The notes beneath the pieces are model-generated. The model worked only from the letters and a program-made list of their open reading frames with translations. It was not told the DNA's origin and ran no database searches. The translations under genes were made by a program, and so were the position numbers. Source: Parus major (Eukaryota; Chordata; Aves; Passeriformes; Paridae). From it: a stretch of 64,000 bases of DNA. The stretch is taken from the NCBI RefSeq assembly GCF_001522545.3, contig NC_031768.1:111419212-111483211 (forward strand), in the 5' to 3' direction. How positions within the stretch are numbered: the stretch's first letter is position 1; every line of letters begins with the position of its first letter. This document shows, piece after piece, positions 27,188-38,560 of the stretch.

Positions 27188-27210
27188 TCTTTTTTCTTTT
27201 TTTTTTTTTT
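27188..27210. repeat. Poly-T tract
   Basis: T run with a single C at about 27196, directly followed by CTAGGAG. It looks like a strong 3' splice acceptor on the plus strand, but that is antisense to EPHA3 and no exon follows. Confidence 0.85.
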
Positions 27211-28150
27211 CTAGGAGAAAGAAAGACCATTTTTTTTCTTCTTAAAACAACAGGTTTTTGTCCCATCATCATTATGGGGGGAGACAGGGGAATGGGACAC
27301 ACCAAAAAAAGCTGCATTTCTAGATGAGAGCATACTGCTGGTGGAAGGTTTTTGGTCCCTTGTTTAGTGGCATTTTTTAAAGGTAAGAGCTGGGCAAATA
27401 ATTTATTCTGTTATTCTCCTTACCTTAAAAATGTCTACCACATCAAAAAAAGGTATTTTTAACATAGAACTAATTATTGTGACAAATGATTCCCCTCCTC
27501 CAAACTGGAGGACAGATGAATTCTCCTTAAGATTTGAACTTCTCATGACAACCTTACTCCTACTGACCACTACTGTTTAGGATGAGCAGTGGGAATTACT
27601 GATTTCATGAGGTTTCATGCTATTTCACATGCTCAATTTACTAAAATTTAAGTATGTGAACAAAAGCAGTGTCACTTAAGTGAATTACCCTTCTAAAAGC
27701 ACCTGAAGTCAAGTGCTGCTCTAAACACAGCCTCTAAAAATACATGGTAATTTACTTGAAAATTTTGAAGCTATCATTCTATAAAACTTTGGCATGTTTT
27801 AGGGTACAAAGAGTGGTCTGGATACGGCGATGGATAAACTGTGTTATTGTTAAAGCCTTTTCCGACAATTAATCATCATTGTTAATAAAAAGTATTATAA
27901 AAAAACAACTAGAAAAAGGTCCCTGTACATCAGTTAAGTTATGATTCAAGAAAGCACACAGCTTGGAAAGTAAAGTGCATTACTTCAAGCATATTGTTGA
28001 AGAGAACTGTCCTGTATCACTTCTGCAGCTATTCAGGCCTGGCACAGCATCAACTTTTACCATATGGCTTTTTCTTCCCTTGCTGAAAGTGAATCTTCCT
28101 GTCAAAGAGCAGCTGTTCTAAATTATCACATCAAATTTTAACCTTACAGT

Positions 28151-28950
28151 AGACAACCACTGAACCCACAGAGCCGTGACGGTGGAATGGTTCACCTCCT
28201 TGACCTGCGAAGGATCTGTCGTTTAGGTCTGTCCCTGCCTCAGAACAACACCTATGCTAATTGCCGGGGTATCTCATGCAGGTGCTTAAAGCTGAAGCTA
28301 CAAACAAATCCTAGGCAGGGAAATTTGTATTTTCTCTCCCTAAAGAGGCTGTGTGAAGTCCAAGTTATTATCTTCCCGGCGTGCCGTAAAGAGCAGCGCT
28401 GCGATTTCAACCGCGAGGAGGAAGAGACTAGGAATGAACCGAACGTTCCTCAGTTTGTCATCCAAGAAACAGCAAATGCTGACACTTCTCCCGCAGTCTG
28501 AGTGCTTCAATAAAGTCTGCTATCAATTGCTGCTTATTTAGATGTCTGCCAACAGCATGTTTTGACAACATCTTGCGCTTCACGCTGAGGAGCAGCAGAC
28601 TCAGAGAAGATTCTCCTCGTCTTGTACTCGTCTTTCAAGATGCTCCTTACTCTGAGAGCATTTTCAGACTTGTGTGCTATCAAAACTCACAGCTCTTGCT
28701 GCAATTGCTGTCTATTTAAAGCCTAGTGCCAGCTGCCAGTGCTAATGCAAACCCCTGTTAGGCTTTGTAAGTCCTGCTCTGGAACTAATAAGGGGTTGTC
28801 AAATGGCTCTGTAAACTCTGGCAGTGGCCGAGAAACCAGTGGGAAAAGTTCCCTGAATTCCCACTGACAACACAATCTTCGTGCAACTCCAGGATGGAAA
28901 ACTCACCCAAGGCACGGCGAGCGAAACGTGCTGAGGATGATACTCATTGT
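28151..28950. other. CpG-rich unassigned intronic patch
   Basis: Between about 28170 and 28500 CpG is clearly denser than in the surrounding intron, for example CCCGGCGTGCCG at 28376, CAGCGCTGCG at 28394, CAACCGCGAGG at 28408 and ACCGAACG near 28438. CpGs continue more thinly to about 28930. The right part has an octamer-like ATGCAAAC (about 28746) and a CAGCTG E-box (about 28731). Plus-strand open frame 28187-28501 (104 codons) spans the densest part but resembles no protein I know. It may be a regulatory element, an old transposon or a non-coding exon; the sequence alone does not decide. Confidence 0.45.
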
Positions 28951-31900
28951 TTAGCCTTAGATCTTCTGAAAGCCTCCGAAGAAGGGAACCCATCACAGTG
29001 AAAAGGTTAAGGAAATGCCAGCGAGATCCCTCAGGATTCTCAGTGACAGGCATCCAGAGGTTCCTGCAGGAAAATCCTGCACACAAATTCAGTGGTAGTG
29101 CTCTTGAACATGTGAGTGTCAGAGAATTAAGGCAAATATTTCTGTGTTCAGAAGAGCAAGCAAATGTTTCACAAACTTGTTAGTCTGGGTTCCAGGCAGT
29201 GGGGTGTAGTGTGTTTGAGGAGGATTTTTGTCAGGGCTTGGAGAGGAGTGGTCATTTTGTTGCTTGAAAAGCAGGTAAGGAAGACAAGGAAAAAACTGTC
29301 AACACACCCATAAAGTGGCAGAATAAACAATTAAAAAGTGGTAACATACCTGGATTAAACAAACATACAACTATATTAAGTTGCATTTTGTAAGTCATTA
29401 ACACTTTTGCAAATATTTCCATTATTTCTGAGTGAACCTATCCATTTCCCACCTGGTTTTAAATACAAAAATTCAATTTTAAATTATCTAGTACTGCTTA
29501 TATTGACACTGTGGTACTGAACAACTTGGAGAGATGTATTGCTAAGTTTCCTAAGAATATTTAACAGTATGTTACATTCAAGCTCCTAATCACTAAATGT
29601 TAAAAACTTTATAGTAATATTTATAATCATGTTTTAAAATACTTCTATCACAATTTCCAAGAAATTTAGTAAAGACTTTCTCAAGAAATTAAAAAGGGCT
29701 GAAAGAACACTTTTCTTACATGTATGAAAGAATGTGCATAATATTGTATTAAAAAAAGAAACTATTTTCCAATAATTTCAGAAATTTTTTTTGTTTTTTT
29801 GTTCAGGATGTGTGACAAAGTGGTCAAAAACCCACAACATTGTGCCAAATAAATTTTGCCTTAAACACTTGCATTTTTATATCTACTGCTTGTAAGGAAA
29901 AAATTGGAGAATATTTTCCAAATTTGTAACAGTCAGAAAATTTTACAGAAAAAGTTGGCTGGGATCTTTAGGAAGTACTGAATGCAACATAATTCTTCTC
30001 CCATAAATATCATCTGGACATCTTTGACATAACTTTTGTAAGAGTTAAATAAATTCTAAGCAGGAAGGTAAATCCTTCACTGTTGTGCTCTATATACTTA
30101 TAGAATTATAAAGTGGATAAAAACAATGAATATTTTACAAATAAAGTGATTTATAATTTATAGCTGCTGTCATTTTAGTTTACCAGCTTGAAAGATTAAG
30201 AGTCCTTTTAAAAAGCATCTCTCCCGCTTTTTAAAATCAAAACAATACAAATCAAAGGAATAAAAAACACACCTCAGACCTCTGCTTTGAAAAATTTGAA
30301 TCCCCAGATTTTTCAGATTTCATGTAAAAGGAAACTTTTCTGATAGCTCCATTATTATATTGTATGGTCTCTGTATGACCAGTGCCTATATTTTATTAAA
30401 TATAATTACTCCTGTGCAGAGTCTGAGAGTTAAGGCCATGGGTTTTTGCAGTGTAACACATCCAAGACAATTAATTCCAAGGGAAACTTTGCAGTTGCAA
30501 AAAGCATTTGTGTCTTCTTCCTGTTTTCACTTGCACAAAATTGAGTAGTTCCTCGCAGTATCTTTTTCTCTTTACATGTAAAGTCATATTTTTTTTCCCA
30601 CTGATCTAGAAAAGTAAAAATTAGATTTACTTACGCAGAGACAAAATGGTTATTTAAAGCATAGAAATAAAAAAGAAGTCTGGAGAAATGCTTTACTTCC
30701 TCAGTATTAATGATATTTTACATATTTTTACTTCAAGTGCAGCAGTCATTCCACTCAAAGAATTAAGAACTGTATGTGATGGTTCAGATTTAGCAGCCAC
30801 AGATGGCATTCCTTTCATATCTCCAGAAACTCAGAGAGAAATATGATTTAGGAGATGCTCACTACACAACTTAAAGCACTGAAAAATTTAGTGTTAGGGG
30901 AAATTTTGTGAAGTCATTTTTGCAATAACCAGGCACAGTGGGTGAACTTATCCTCTCCCTCCTTTACCCCTCACTCCCTTTTCTCCCATTCAATCCATCT
31001 GATTAATAGCTAAAAGTTAAACACATAAGGAAGAACTGTTGATTTACATTATTTTTCCTTCTGGCTTTGTTATAAAAAATGTATCAGTCATTCATGATTA
31101 AAACTTATAACTTTATTACATAGAATTACATAGGAAATTTACAGTTCAGACTTACTCAATTGCAGCAACTAAAATTTAGAACTATACCTTGAAACAACAC
31201 CATGCAGAAAATATTATTCTGTGCTTTTTGGGTCATTCTGTTCAGGCCCACCAATTTAAATTTTTCATTTGAGAACCAGAGCCAGAAAATTTGGTTTTGG
31301 TCTAGAGGGTCACACCTGTTGGAAGCCTCCAAAAGAGCATTCAAAACTCACTCACAGTCCCACATGGATAAACAATTGCCCACTGCATGCTTGCTAATTA
31401 AGCATATTGTAATGAAAAATAACCTTCTCCATGCCCAACTGGTCTTTCTGAAGTGCATGAAATAACCAACAGAATAGACATATTCAGGATGGAAAAGATT
31501 TATTAGTCCAAAACTGCCAGTGCAGGATTTCTTTTATCATCCGATTGCTGCAATCTTTTAAAAAACAGCTCCTGAAATGAGGCTTCCATTATTTCCCTGA
31601 GGAGCCTTCTAGATCATTACAGAATTACAGATAGATTTTCTGCCATTTATCCTACATTTTGCCATTTATTTTGGTATCAATACCACAACTAACCAACCTT
31701 CAGATAGTGAGATCCATTTCTTCTCAGTGTTCAAAATAAAACCGAGTCAAACTTTTCCATGTACAGATCCCTCACTGGGCAGGTGATGTGAATGCTCCTT
31801 TTCTTAACTCAATCTCTGGGCTGTTCCAAGCTCTAAGCCACTGTCTGATCTCCTCCTGCACTTGAAACTTAATAGAGCACACAAGACTCATTGCCTTTTT

Positions 31901-34900
31901 CATAAAAATCACATTGTTTACTTTGAATATGTATAGAGGCAGTCAAAAAGGATGAGGTATAGAGCAATTAGTCTGTCCTTTAAAAGAAGGCACTAGTAGA
32001 GAGGAAAACTTCAGAAAAGAGGTATTAGAGATGAGATATTAGACATGAAAGAGATCTTGAAATTTGTTAGTATGGAATCTGAAAAGGGAGCAGTTATTTC
32101 CTCACTATACAGGGACATGGAAAACCTTATCCCAGTGACTCTAAAAGGGAAGGGTTAAACACAGCAAGAAATTATGTTTTTCACACAAGGCAAGGCATAG
32201 CATTCATTTCCATAAAAATTAAGAGACTAAAAATATAAATGAGTCAAAATATAGACAAGTTACCAAGAGACTGGTCACTGATTCCTACCAAATATAGTCT
32301 TTCTTACAAAATGTGTCTTAAATCTTAAAAAGCAGTAGATTGGCAGAAGTTTTACCCATGAAAACAGCACTTTTATATAGTTTCTTATACTTTCCCTTAG
32401 TTTCCTTAAGAGGAGGACATTAGTCACTGTCAGACAAAGAATATTAAGACAGATCTGACCTGATCTACTCTGTTTGATGAGGAACAAATTGAAAAGATGA
32501 TTTTTTCCTTGTTGACTGAGGAGCAGGATGGAGATTACTAGAAAGCATTAAGCTCAGTGGGTAGTTACAGCCAGTAGGCGATTTTCCCCTCTAATTAAAA
32601 CACACTAATTCTAAGTAAGAAAGAAGATGCCATAAAAATATAGTTTGGTCAAAGTGGCAAGAAAATGTAATTTATAAAAGACATTGTGAGGAAGATGTCC
32701 GGTTCAACCACAAAATATTATAGTAAGACTAAATAGGATCACTTTGATGCTAAAAATAATAGCAAATAGCAAACATTTGTAATAGCAAACAGACTACAGT
32801 GTATGATGTACACCATTTTAATTAACTAACATATGTATTATGTAAGGGGGAAAACAGGTATGAAAGGGTTGCTCCCCAATACAAATAACTTCAGACAAAC
32901 ATAATCCTTCCAAAAAACTGAGCAGGTGCACAAGCCTTTGCTAGAGGAGGTATTAAATCTTAAACTGTGTAACCTAAAGCATTGACAAATACCAGAATTC
33001 CTCAAAGTGAGGTCTAAAATTCACTTCTAAGAAATCATTTCTCCACACACTCCCAAAAAAGAAGACAAGGATGGTCACAGTGCAGTTCTTCCACTGACTG
33101 ACAGGTAGGGATGTTGCTGCTGTACATGTGAAAATCAGGACACAGAACAGAATAATATTCCACCCAGCAAGAACTCATCAGCTGAGCTGGCTTTTCACAG
33201 CTTGCATACAAATGTGTTCTAAAAACATGCACCAGTAACAAACAATGGTCTGAGTTTATGTTGACTTTGCCTGGTTGTGCAGAGAAAAGAAAGCAGTCAA
33301 GGAAATTGGTGAAATTTGTGTTATTTGGGAGGCCATGACTGTGCCCAATTTTCCATGAGAAAGAAAAGCTGTTCTGAATGAAATTTAAATAGGCTGATCT
33401 TATATCATTAAGGTCCTTCATTTTAATCCTCAGTAATAATCTCGTGCTAATGCAAAATTACATTGTTTATAAAAACAGCATAATGGAAACAAACAAAATC
33501 AGAAATGGTCTGAACACAGGATCAAGTAGTGATGGACACTAAGCTCTTAAATGCTTTCAACTACTGAGAAGACAACAGCCTCTGCTACTAATTACTTAAA
33601 AGTAACTGAAAGTTACTTTTCCTAAATTATGTGTTTATTCTAGACCATGCTTGTAACACCATTTTGGGGTTATATTTCCACAGTCCTGATTCTGCTGTCC
33701 TTTTGGTGACAAAAGAAAACCAAAAACCCAAAACAAACAAACAAACAAAAAATCCTAAGAGATTTTAACTCCCTAAAAGATGGAGCAAAAGAAGGAGAGG
33801 ACAGAAGAAAAGGAAAGATGCAGGAGCAGCTTTGAGCCTGAGGCCAAAGCTGAACTGGTTTCCTGAGTTTTCCAACTCCTGCTGCGCCACCAATGATGAC
33901 AAACATGAGGTTTTGAGTTCCTGCTTTTAAAGAGCCACTTCGGTCACAGCACACTCAAACAATCTGATCAATATGCCTTCCAATAAAACTTAGCAGAACA
34001 TTCTGTGTTAAATCAGAATAAACCAGAAGGACCTGTTGCTATTGTTAATGGCTCCATCATATATAAGCCCCTTGATCAACAGCAAGTGAGGAAGATAAAA
34101 AATCAAACCAGAAAAATATATTCATTCTATAGTCTGATTTTCTCTGCAGAACTCAGTAGGAGCTCCCTTGCTTGCCCCAAGCATTTGAGAACTTGATTTT
34201 AATAAAAGTTTAGCCTCATTTATCTAGCTTTACTTTTGCTCAGTTGTAGTCTGTCGCTTTCTGGAGCATTTTTCTCTCTGAGCTCACGTGTAACTGAAAC
34301 TCTAAACCAACAGCTTTCAACCATTTGCAGGAACACAGGCTCTGTAGCAAGCAAGAATATACACAGTGGATAAAAGAGTCGCTCATCTTTTAGCATTTCT
34401 AAATGCTGTAGGAGCCCCTGGATAAAGCATTTCTGAACAATAGAACATCCTCCCCTGAATTCAGACTTTAACAGAAGAGTTTACTTTGGTTTTTTTGTAA
34501 GTAACAGTATCTAACCCAGAAAAGCATCCTCAGATCTGGCTACTCAATTTATTCAAAGGCAAAAAATTATTTAAAATCTACTTAAAAGAAAAACCAAAGC
34601 AAGAAAACTCTTACGCCTTTCCCCAGATGTTTCCCTGTCATTCTCTGAGAAAAAGTCATGACTATGGTTTGTTGGGTTCTCAGTAACTCGCCAGGACTTA
34701 CTTGTCTGACATAAGTAGAACTGATTAAAAAGAAATAGGTAGTGTCCCAACCAGGTTCAGAATATTTTAAATTTCAGTTTTACACATGCACAAACCCTAC
34801 ACTAAACATCTCAGCTATTCTGCTTCCAACCATGGGATTTCCAGACATTACTGTTTAATTTTACTTATATATTTAATGAAGACCCTTCGCCACAGCCAGC

Positions 34901-35439
34901 ACCCTTCAAGGCACTCTGTGAAAAGACTGTATCAGCACAAAACTTCAAAATGTAATTTTATAAAAAGCATAAAAATGTTAGCTGCTATCATCTTGGTTGA
35001 TACTAAAATTAGTAAATACAACATTAATTTTTCTAAGATTTAAAAGACCATTTCTGTAAAAAAATCCGAATCCCCAGTACACTCTTGTTCTTGGGAGCAT
35101 TCACATAACCACAGTTTGCAGAAATCAAAAGTTTGGAGAAAATGGAGTTAAAATACACGAGTATTTATGAATAAACTCCAGCTACTAATCTTCCAAATGT
35201 ATCTGCACTTAGTAATTACGCTACAGGAGCAATACCACATGTTTTTTACCAACCAATCCCAATTAATCAATACAGCTCAGTGGCAAAAGTCTTCTATCAA
35301 GACACAGAGTTTAAAAGACAAAAAGATACTGGAAAAAAAAAAATCACTTTTTTGACACAAACATTTATGAACTGTAAACTGGAAGAAGGTCCAAGAGCGG
35401 TGAGAGAGGACAGATTTGCTACACAACGTGTTACTAAAA
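28951..35439. other. Intronic DNA, nothing recognised
   Basis: AT-rich throughout, especially 29300-30700, with one A/C-rich tract at 33710-33752. Open frames such as 33035-33421 (-) show no domain and no exon-like context. No transposon was recognised. Confidence 0.55.
33710..33752. repeat. A/C-rich tract with (CAAA)n
   Basis: AAAAGAAAACCAAAAACCC is followed by four CAAA units. Same composition class as the tracts at 1, 37141, 44823, 46912, 51834 and 55596. Confidence 0.85.
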
Positions 35440-35506
35440 ATCAACTGTTGATTCTTACCAAGTATTTTTAGCAAATGACGATATTCACACAGCTTAAACA
35501 AACCCC
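35440..35506. repeat. 67-base direct repeat, copy A (intron 3 side)
   Basis: Starts ATCAACTGTTG and ends CTTAAACAAACCCC. A second copy lies at 38561-38627 in the same orientation, with about 9 mismatches and no gap over 67 bases by my alignment. Copy A starts 138 bases past the EPHA3 exon end on the transcript. On the transcript strand it contains TTGGTAAGAA, a donor-like site that copy B lacks. Family unknown. Confidence 0.75.
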
Positions 35507-35644
35507 ATCTCCAGGGCAATTTTACCACCTAGCTGATTCCTCTCCAGAACCCGGAGAAAAGGAGCACAACCCAACACAGGGAGCGGGGCCGCGCGGGGAA
35601 GCCCCTGCTCGGAGCAGAGCCATGGGCACGGAGGGCATCGTTAC
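35507..35644 (-). other. EPHA3: GC-rich start of intron 3
   Basis: The first ~110 bases of the intron are as GC- and CpG-rich as the exon (for example GCGGGGCCGCGCGGGG at 35583-35598), unlike the AT-rich intron beyond. On the transcript the exon frame stays open through here for 38 further codons before a stop at about 35531-35529. Confidence 0.8.
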
Positions 35645-35648
35645 CTTG
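35639..35648 (-). other. EPHA3: 5' splice donor of EPHA3 exon 3
   Basis: Transcript strand reads CCAAG then GTAACG, with the cut between 35645 and 35644. GT and A at +3 and +4 are present, but the usual G at +5 is a C. By consensus this is a weaker-than-average donor. The position is fixed by the family, since the next exon must continue the Cys-Gln-Ala/Cys reading in phase 1. Confidence 0.9.
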
Positions 35649-36305
35649 GCACGCAAAGCCTCTCTCCTCGTAGCCAGCGTTGCACAAGCACTTGCCGATG
35701 GGCACCAGCCACTCCCCCTCCGTGCTGCAGTACATCTTGGGGGGCTCCTCCTCCTTGGAGTGGTTGACACAGGAGCCCCGCACCTCCACCAGCGACTGGG
35801 AGTCCATGGGCACCGTGTCCGGGAACATGGCCAGGTTCTTGACGGTGAAAGGGCACTTCTTGAAGTACACCCGCACCGACACTAAGGCAACGCACGCACC
35901 CACATCTTGGAAAGCCAGGTAAAAGCCTTTCCTGCTGATGGGCCCCACCTCACGGATCTCTGTGTTCAGCTTGAGGATTCGGTCGCCGAGGTCCATCTGG
36001 GTGAAGCTCTCGTCGGCCGCGATGGTGTCGATCTTTGTAAACTGGTGCTCCTTGAATTTGACCGAGTGGTCGTCATCCGACTCCATGTAATACAGGTTGA
36101 AGGTCTCCTTGCAGGTGCCCAGGACCAGGGGGATGCTGTTGCAGTCCCTCAGGGTGAACTTGAGCTCCACGTAGATCTTCTGAGCCGAGTTGCGCGGGAT
36201 CCAGTTTGTCCGCAGCCAATTGTTCTGGCTGTGATCCATGACATTGCACACCTGGTAAGTTCTGATTGGAGTGTAGTGCTCGTCAACACCACTGATCTCT
36301 TCCCA
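35645..36305 (-). CDS. EPHA3: EPHA3 exon 3: ephrin-A receptor ligand-binding domain and start of Cys-rich region
   Basis: EPHA3 is a membrane receptor tyrosine kinase that binds ephrin-A ligands, notably ephrin-A5, in axon guidance and cell repulsion. This single exon (661 bases, phase 0 in, phase 1 out) encodes 220 residues beginning [18 protein letters not shown]. Against the human protein as I remember it, it covers about residues 52-271. Residues 1-156 complete the jellyroll ligand-binding domain. It includes the conserved cysteines at 20, 55, 65 and 138, the family block FTLRDCNS (50-57), [10 protein letters not shown] (93-102) and [13 protein letters not shown] (126-138). Residues 157-220 start the Sushi-like cysteine-rich part, with cysteines at 179, 193, 206, 208 and 219 and an N-glycosylation site at Asn181-His-Ser. 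[20 protein letters not shown] and the stretch [14 protein letters not shown] point to EPHA3 rather than EPHA4 or EPHA5; the segment [13 protein letters not shown] fits the bird form (chicken CEK4) from memory. There are no stops or frameshifts. Third positions are strongly G/C: only about 35 of 220 codons end in A or T. Confidence 0.97.
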
Positions 36306-36345
36306 CTGGATTAAAAAATGAGAAACAAGAAAAGAATATGTTTTA
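36306..36345 (-). other. EPHA3: 3' splice acceptor and polypyrimidine tract of EPHA3 exon 3
   Basis: On the transcript strand TTCTTTTCTTGTTTCTCATT runs into TTTTAATCCAG, with the AG at 36307-36306. A good pyrimidine tract plus CAG directly before the Trp codon gives phase 0, which matches the family exon structure. Confidence 0.92.
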
Positions 36346-36361
36346 GGATTAATTACTATAC

Positions 36362-36402
36362 CAACAAAAATAACGTTTTTAACAACAAAAATAACGTCAC
36401 AA
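36362..36402. repeat. Tandem duplication, 21-base unit x 2, beside the exon
   Basis: AACAAAAATAACGT occurs at 36363-36376 and again at 36384-36397, 21 bases apart, within a 21-base unit. It lies just upstream of the exon 3 polypyrimidine tract on the transcript, so it may overlap the branch-point region. Confidence 0.8.
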
Positions 36403-37140
36403 CAAAAGGTGTGAAAAAGCAAAAATAAGTTTGCTTGGACATCACCATAAAATAAACAATAAGGTCTGGTTGAACCTTCTCTCACTCTTCTTAAAAGACA
36501 GAAACATCTTAAATGAATACAGAATTCACAATTAGTAAGCCAGTTTTTACCAAGTTACTTCAAGGTGGATGAAAGAGATGCTACAGCTGTTTCACGTTAC
36601 TAAAAACATGTGATTTCCTAAAGAACAAGCAGTGCTGTCCCTTCACCCACAATTCCATGTCTTTACAAGAACTACACTCACCTTAAATGGAAGAGATCTT
36701 CAAGGGCAACACACATTTTCACTGTTAGAAACAGTTTTATTTCTAATACTAAATAAGAGCCAACAGCTCCAACTGAAATTCCATACAGTCACAATAAAAT
36801 GTTACAGTTTCACATTTAGTCAAAACATTACAATGGATTTTCCTTGGGATATATGCAGTCCAGACAAACAGCAACTCCAGAAACTGGGATAAGCTGGGCT
36901 AAGAATTGCTACCAATTTACCACATCTTGATAAATTGGTTCTTCTGTGGACTACATAAGCTGTGACACTGGAATAATTTTTGAAGAACACAGGATCATGA
37001 TCTTTTTTTACAGCAGTCGTCAACTGATAAATTCTTTTAACCCAAAATATGGAGGAAGGGGCTTCCTACTTGTGAATTACTCACATGCCAGTCCTACCTG
37101 GCTTCCAAAGTCACACTTACCAAAGAGAAATACTTACCAA

Positions 37141-37248
37141 CCACAGAAAAAAATTTAAAAAAAAAACAACAAAAAGCAACAAAAGCCACAAAAAACCCAG
37201 AACAAAACAAACAAAAAAACCACAAAAGAAAACCCCACAACAACAACT
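37141..37248. repeat. A/C-rich low-complexity tract
   Basis: About 108 bases almost without T, built of A runs, ACAAC and AACCCCACAACAACAAC. On the EPHA3 transcript it is U/G-rich. Confidence 0.9.
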
Positions 37249-38560
37249 GGACAATCAAGTCACACCCATTTCCTATCTAAGATCACAGTCAAATAATTGT
37301 TTTACCTAAGCCCCTTTTGTTACAGGACTTTAGCATAGTGCAGACAGTAGGAGAGGAAAGAACTCTTCCCAGTACAAAGACAAAAATCGTGGTGCAGAAG
37401 TGCTTACAGTTTCCTGGGTTTGCAATGCGTGTATATCACACACATAAACAAAGTTAAAAAAAACACGGCCACATCACAGTTGCATCTGAGAGTTCTCAAT
37501 CCACTAATGTAAGGAAGTTTTGATCTGACTAAGAGTAGGTCTGCACAATGAAATTGTCCACACACCACTGAAGATATGATTTTAAATCACTTTTTAAACC
37601 AGCAGATAAAAGCGGTATAAATACTCTCCTTTAATTGAAACCAAGTTTACTGCAGTTCACTTTACAGACCTGACAATACACAAGTTTTATCTCCTCCTGC
37701 CTAGTTCAACGAAGTTTAAAAGACAATCTTGGATGTGCCTACAGCAGCTGATGTGCTGCAGCATGCCACAACAGAATCCATTTCCATAAAGAGCCGGCAG
37801 TGCAGGGACTTTGTGAGTCAAAATTACTGCATGAGCTCATGGCCACTCGAGCGCTTGGCACCAGCCACACGAGGATGAGCTGCTGCCTGCAGAAGAGGCA
37901 GCTGGACCCTGGCTCCCAGCCTCTGCCAGCTTCCCAAAACTGAGTGAAGGACTCTCCTCTGACAGATGTCCTTGCACAAGCCCAGGCCCTGAGCCAGCCA
38001 TCTCACCCTGCCTCAAAGGACCATAATTGCCGCCAGTGAAGCTGGATGCACTGATTTGTCTGCAGCTCTTACCTGGACAAATAAATACTGAGTAAAAACA
38101 CCTGGATGAAACTAGACAGGGTTATATAATGAAACCAAATTCTACAGAGATTTTAAGCAGCTCACACTGATTCAGAAGTCACCTGGTGATTATCATATCC
38201 ATATAATTTCTAATCAGTTCTATTTTAAATGTCCAGTGGGTGATAGAGACAAAAACAGGAACTGGCAAAGTTTCAAACATCTCCACAGCAAAATATTAGT
38301 TTTCTGAACAAGTATCATGGTATTTTTTTTTGGCCATAAGTTTCTTATCCAACATGCTTACAGAGACTTTTGAATGTAGATATGGGACTTACATAACAAA
38401 TGCAGCATCACTACTATGTTCTTTATCCAGAAGTTTCAGTTAATAACTTCATGTAATTATAATTTCAGTAATTTTCAATGAAGATCAAATTGCCTGGATG
38501 TCTATGTTAGTCAGAACAACATGATCAACTTAAATTTACAACATGAACAATAAAATTTTA

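Larger units (their letters stand above)
24257..28150. other. Intronic DNA with a short CR1 end and simple repeats
   Basis: Holds the CR1 tail at 25305-25370, a TAAA-type repeat at 26323-26369 and a T tract at 27188-27210, all listed separately. A GC-richer patch lies at about 24880-25140. The stretch 26770-26960 is AT-rich with repeated ATTA motifs. No exon was recognised. Confidence 0.5.
1..35644 (-). other. EPHA3: EPHA3 intron 3 (5' part, runs off the left edge)
   Basis: This is the sequence downstream of the EPHA3 exon in the direction of transcription. It begins with a GT donor at 35644-35643. I looked on the minus strand for the next Eph exon, which should encode the cysteine-rich segment after the residues Cys-Gln and end in a Met-Ala-Cys-Thr-Arg-like stretch, and did not find it. 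The intron therefore probably continues past position 1. The stretch is AT-rich with stops in all frames, and the open frames in it are short and unlike known proteins. CR1 fragments and simple repeats inside it are listed separately. That this is one uninterrupted intron is an inference from the absence of other recognisable exons. Confidence 0.8.

Noticed and set aside
27180..27230. Strong splice-acceptor-like poly-T plus CTAG on the plus strand
   Set aside because: Antisense to the only gene, with no coding or structured exon following; a poly-T tract gives this by chance.
28187..28501. 104-codon plus-strand open frame in the CpG-rich patch
   Set aside because: No family resemblance and no splice sites at sensible positions. 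Kept only as a CpG-rich element, not as a gene.
35277..35528. Minus-strand open frame across copy A of the 67-base repeat, considered as an extra exon
   Set aside because: It could use the internal GTAAGA donor, but the acceptor-like site in this copy reads AAG after a weak tract, and copy B is not open. No evidence of coding.
1..35644. EPHA3 exon 4 (Cys-rich/EGF-like segment)
   Set aside because: No stretch with the expected cysteine spacing and the Cys-Thr-Arg ending was found on the minus strand by eye.
35475..36314. Plus-strand open frames opposite the EPHA3 exon
   Set aside because: These are shadows of the GC-rich coding exon on the other strand.
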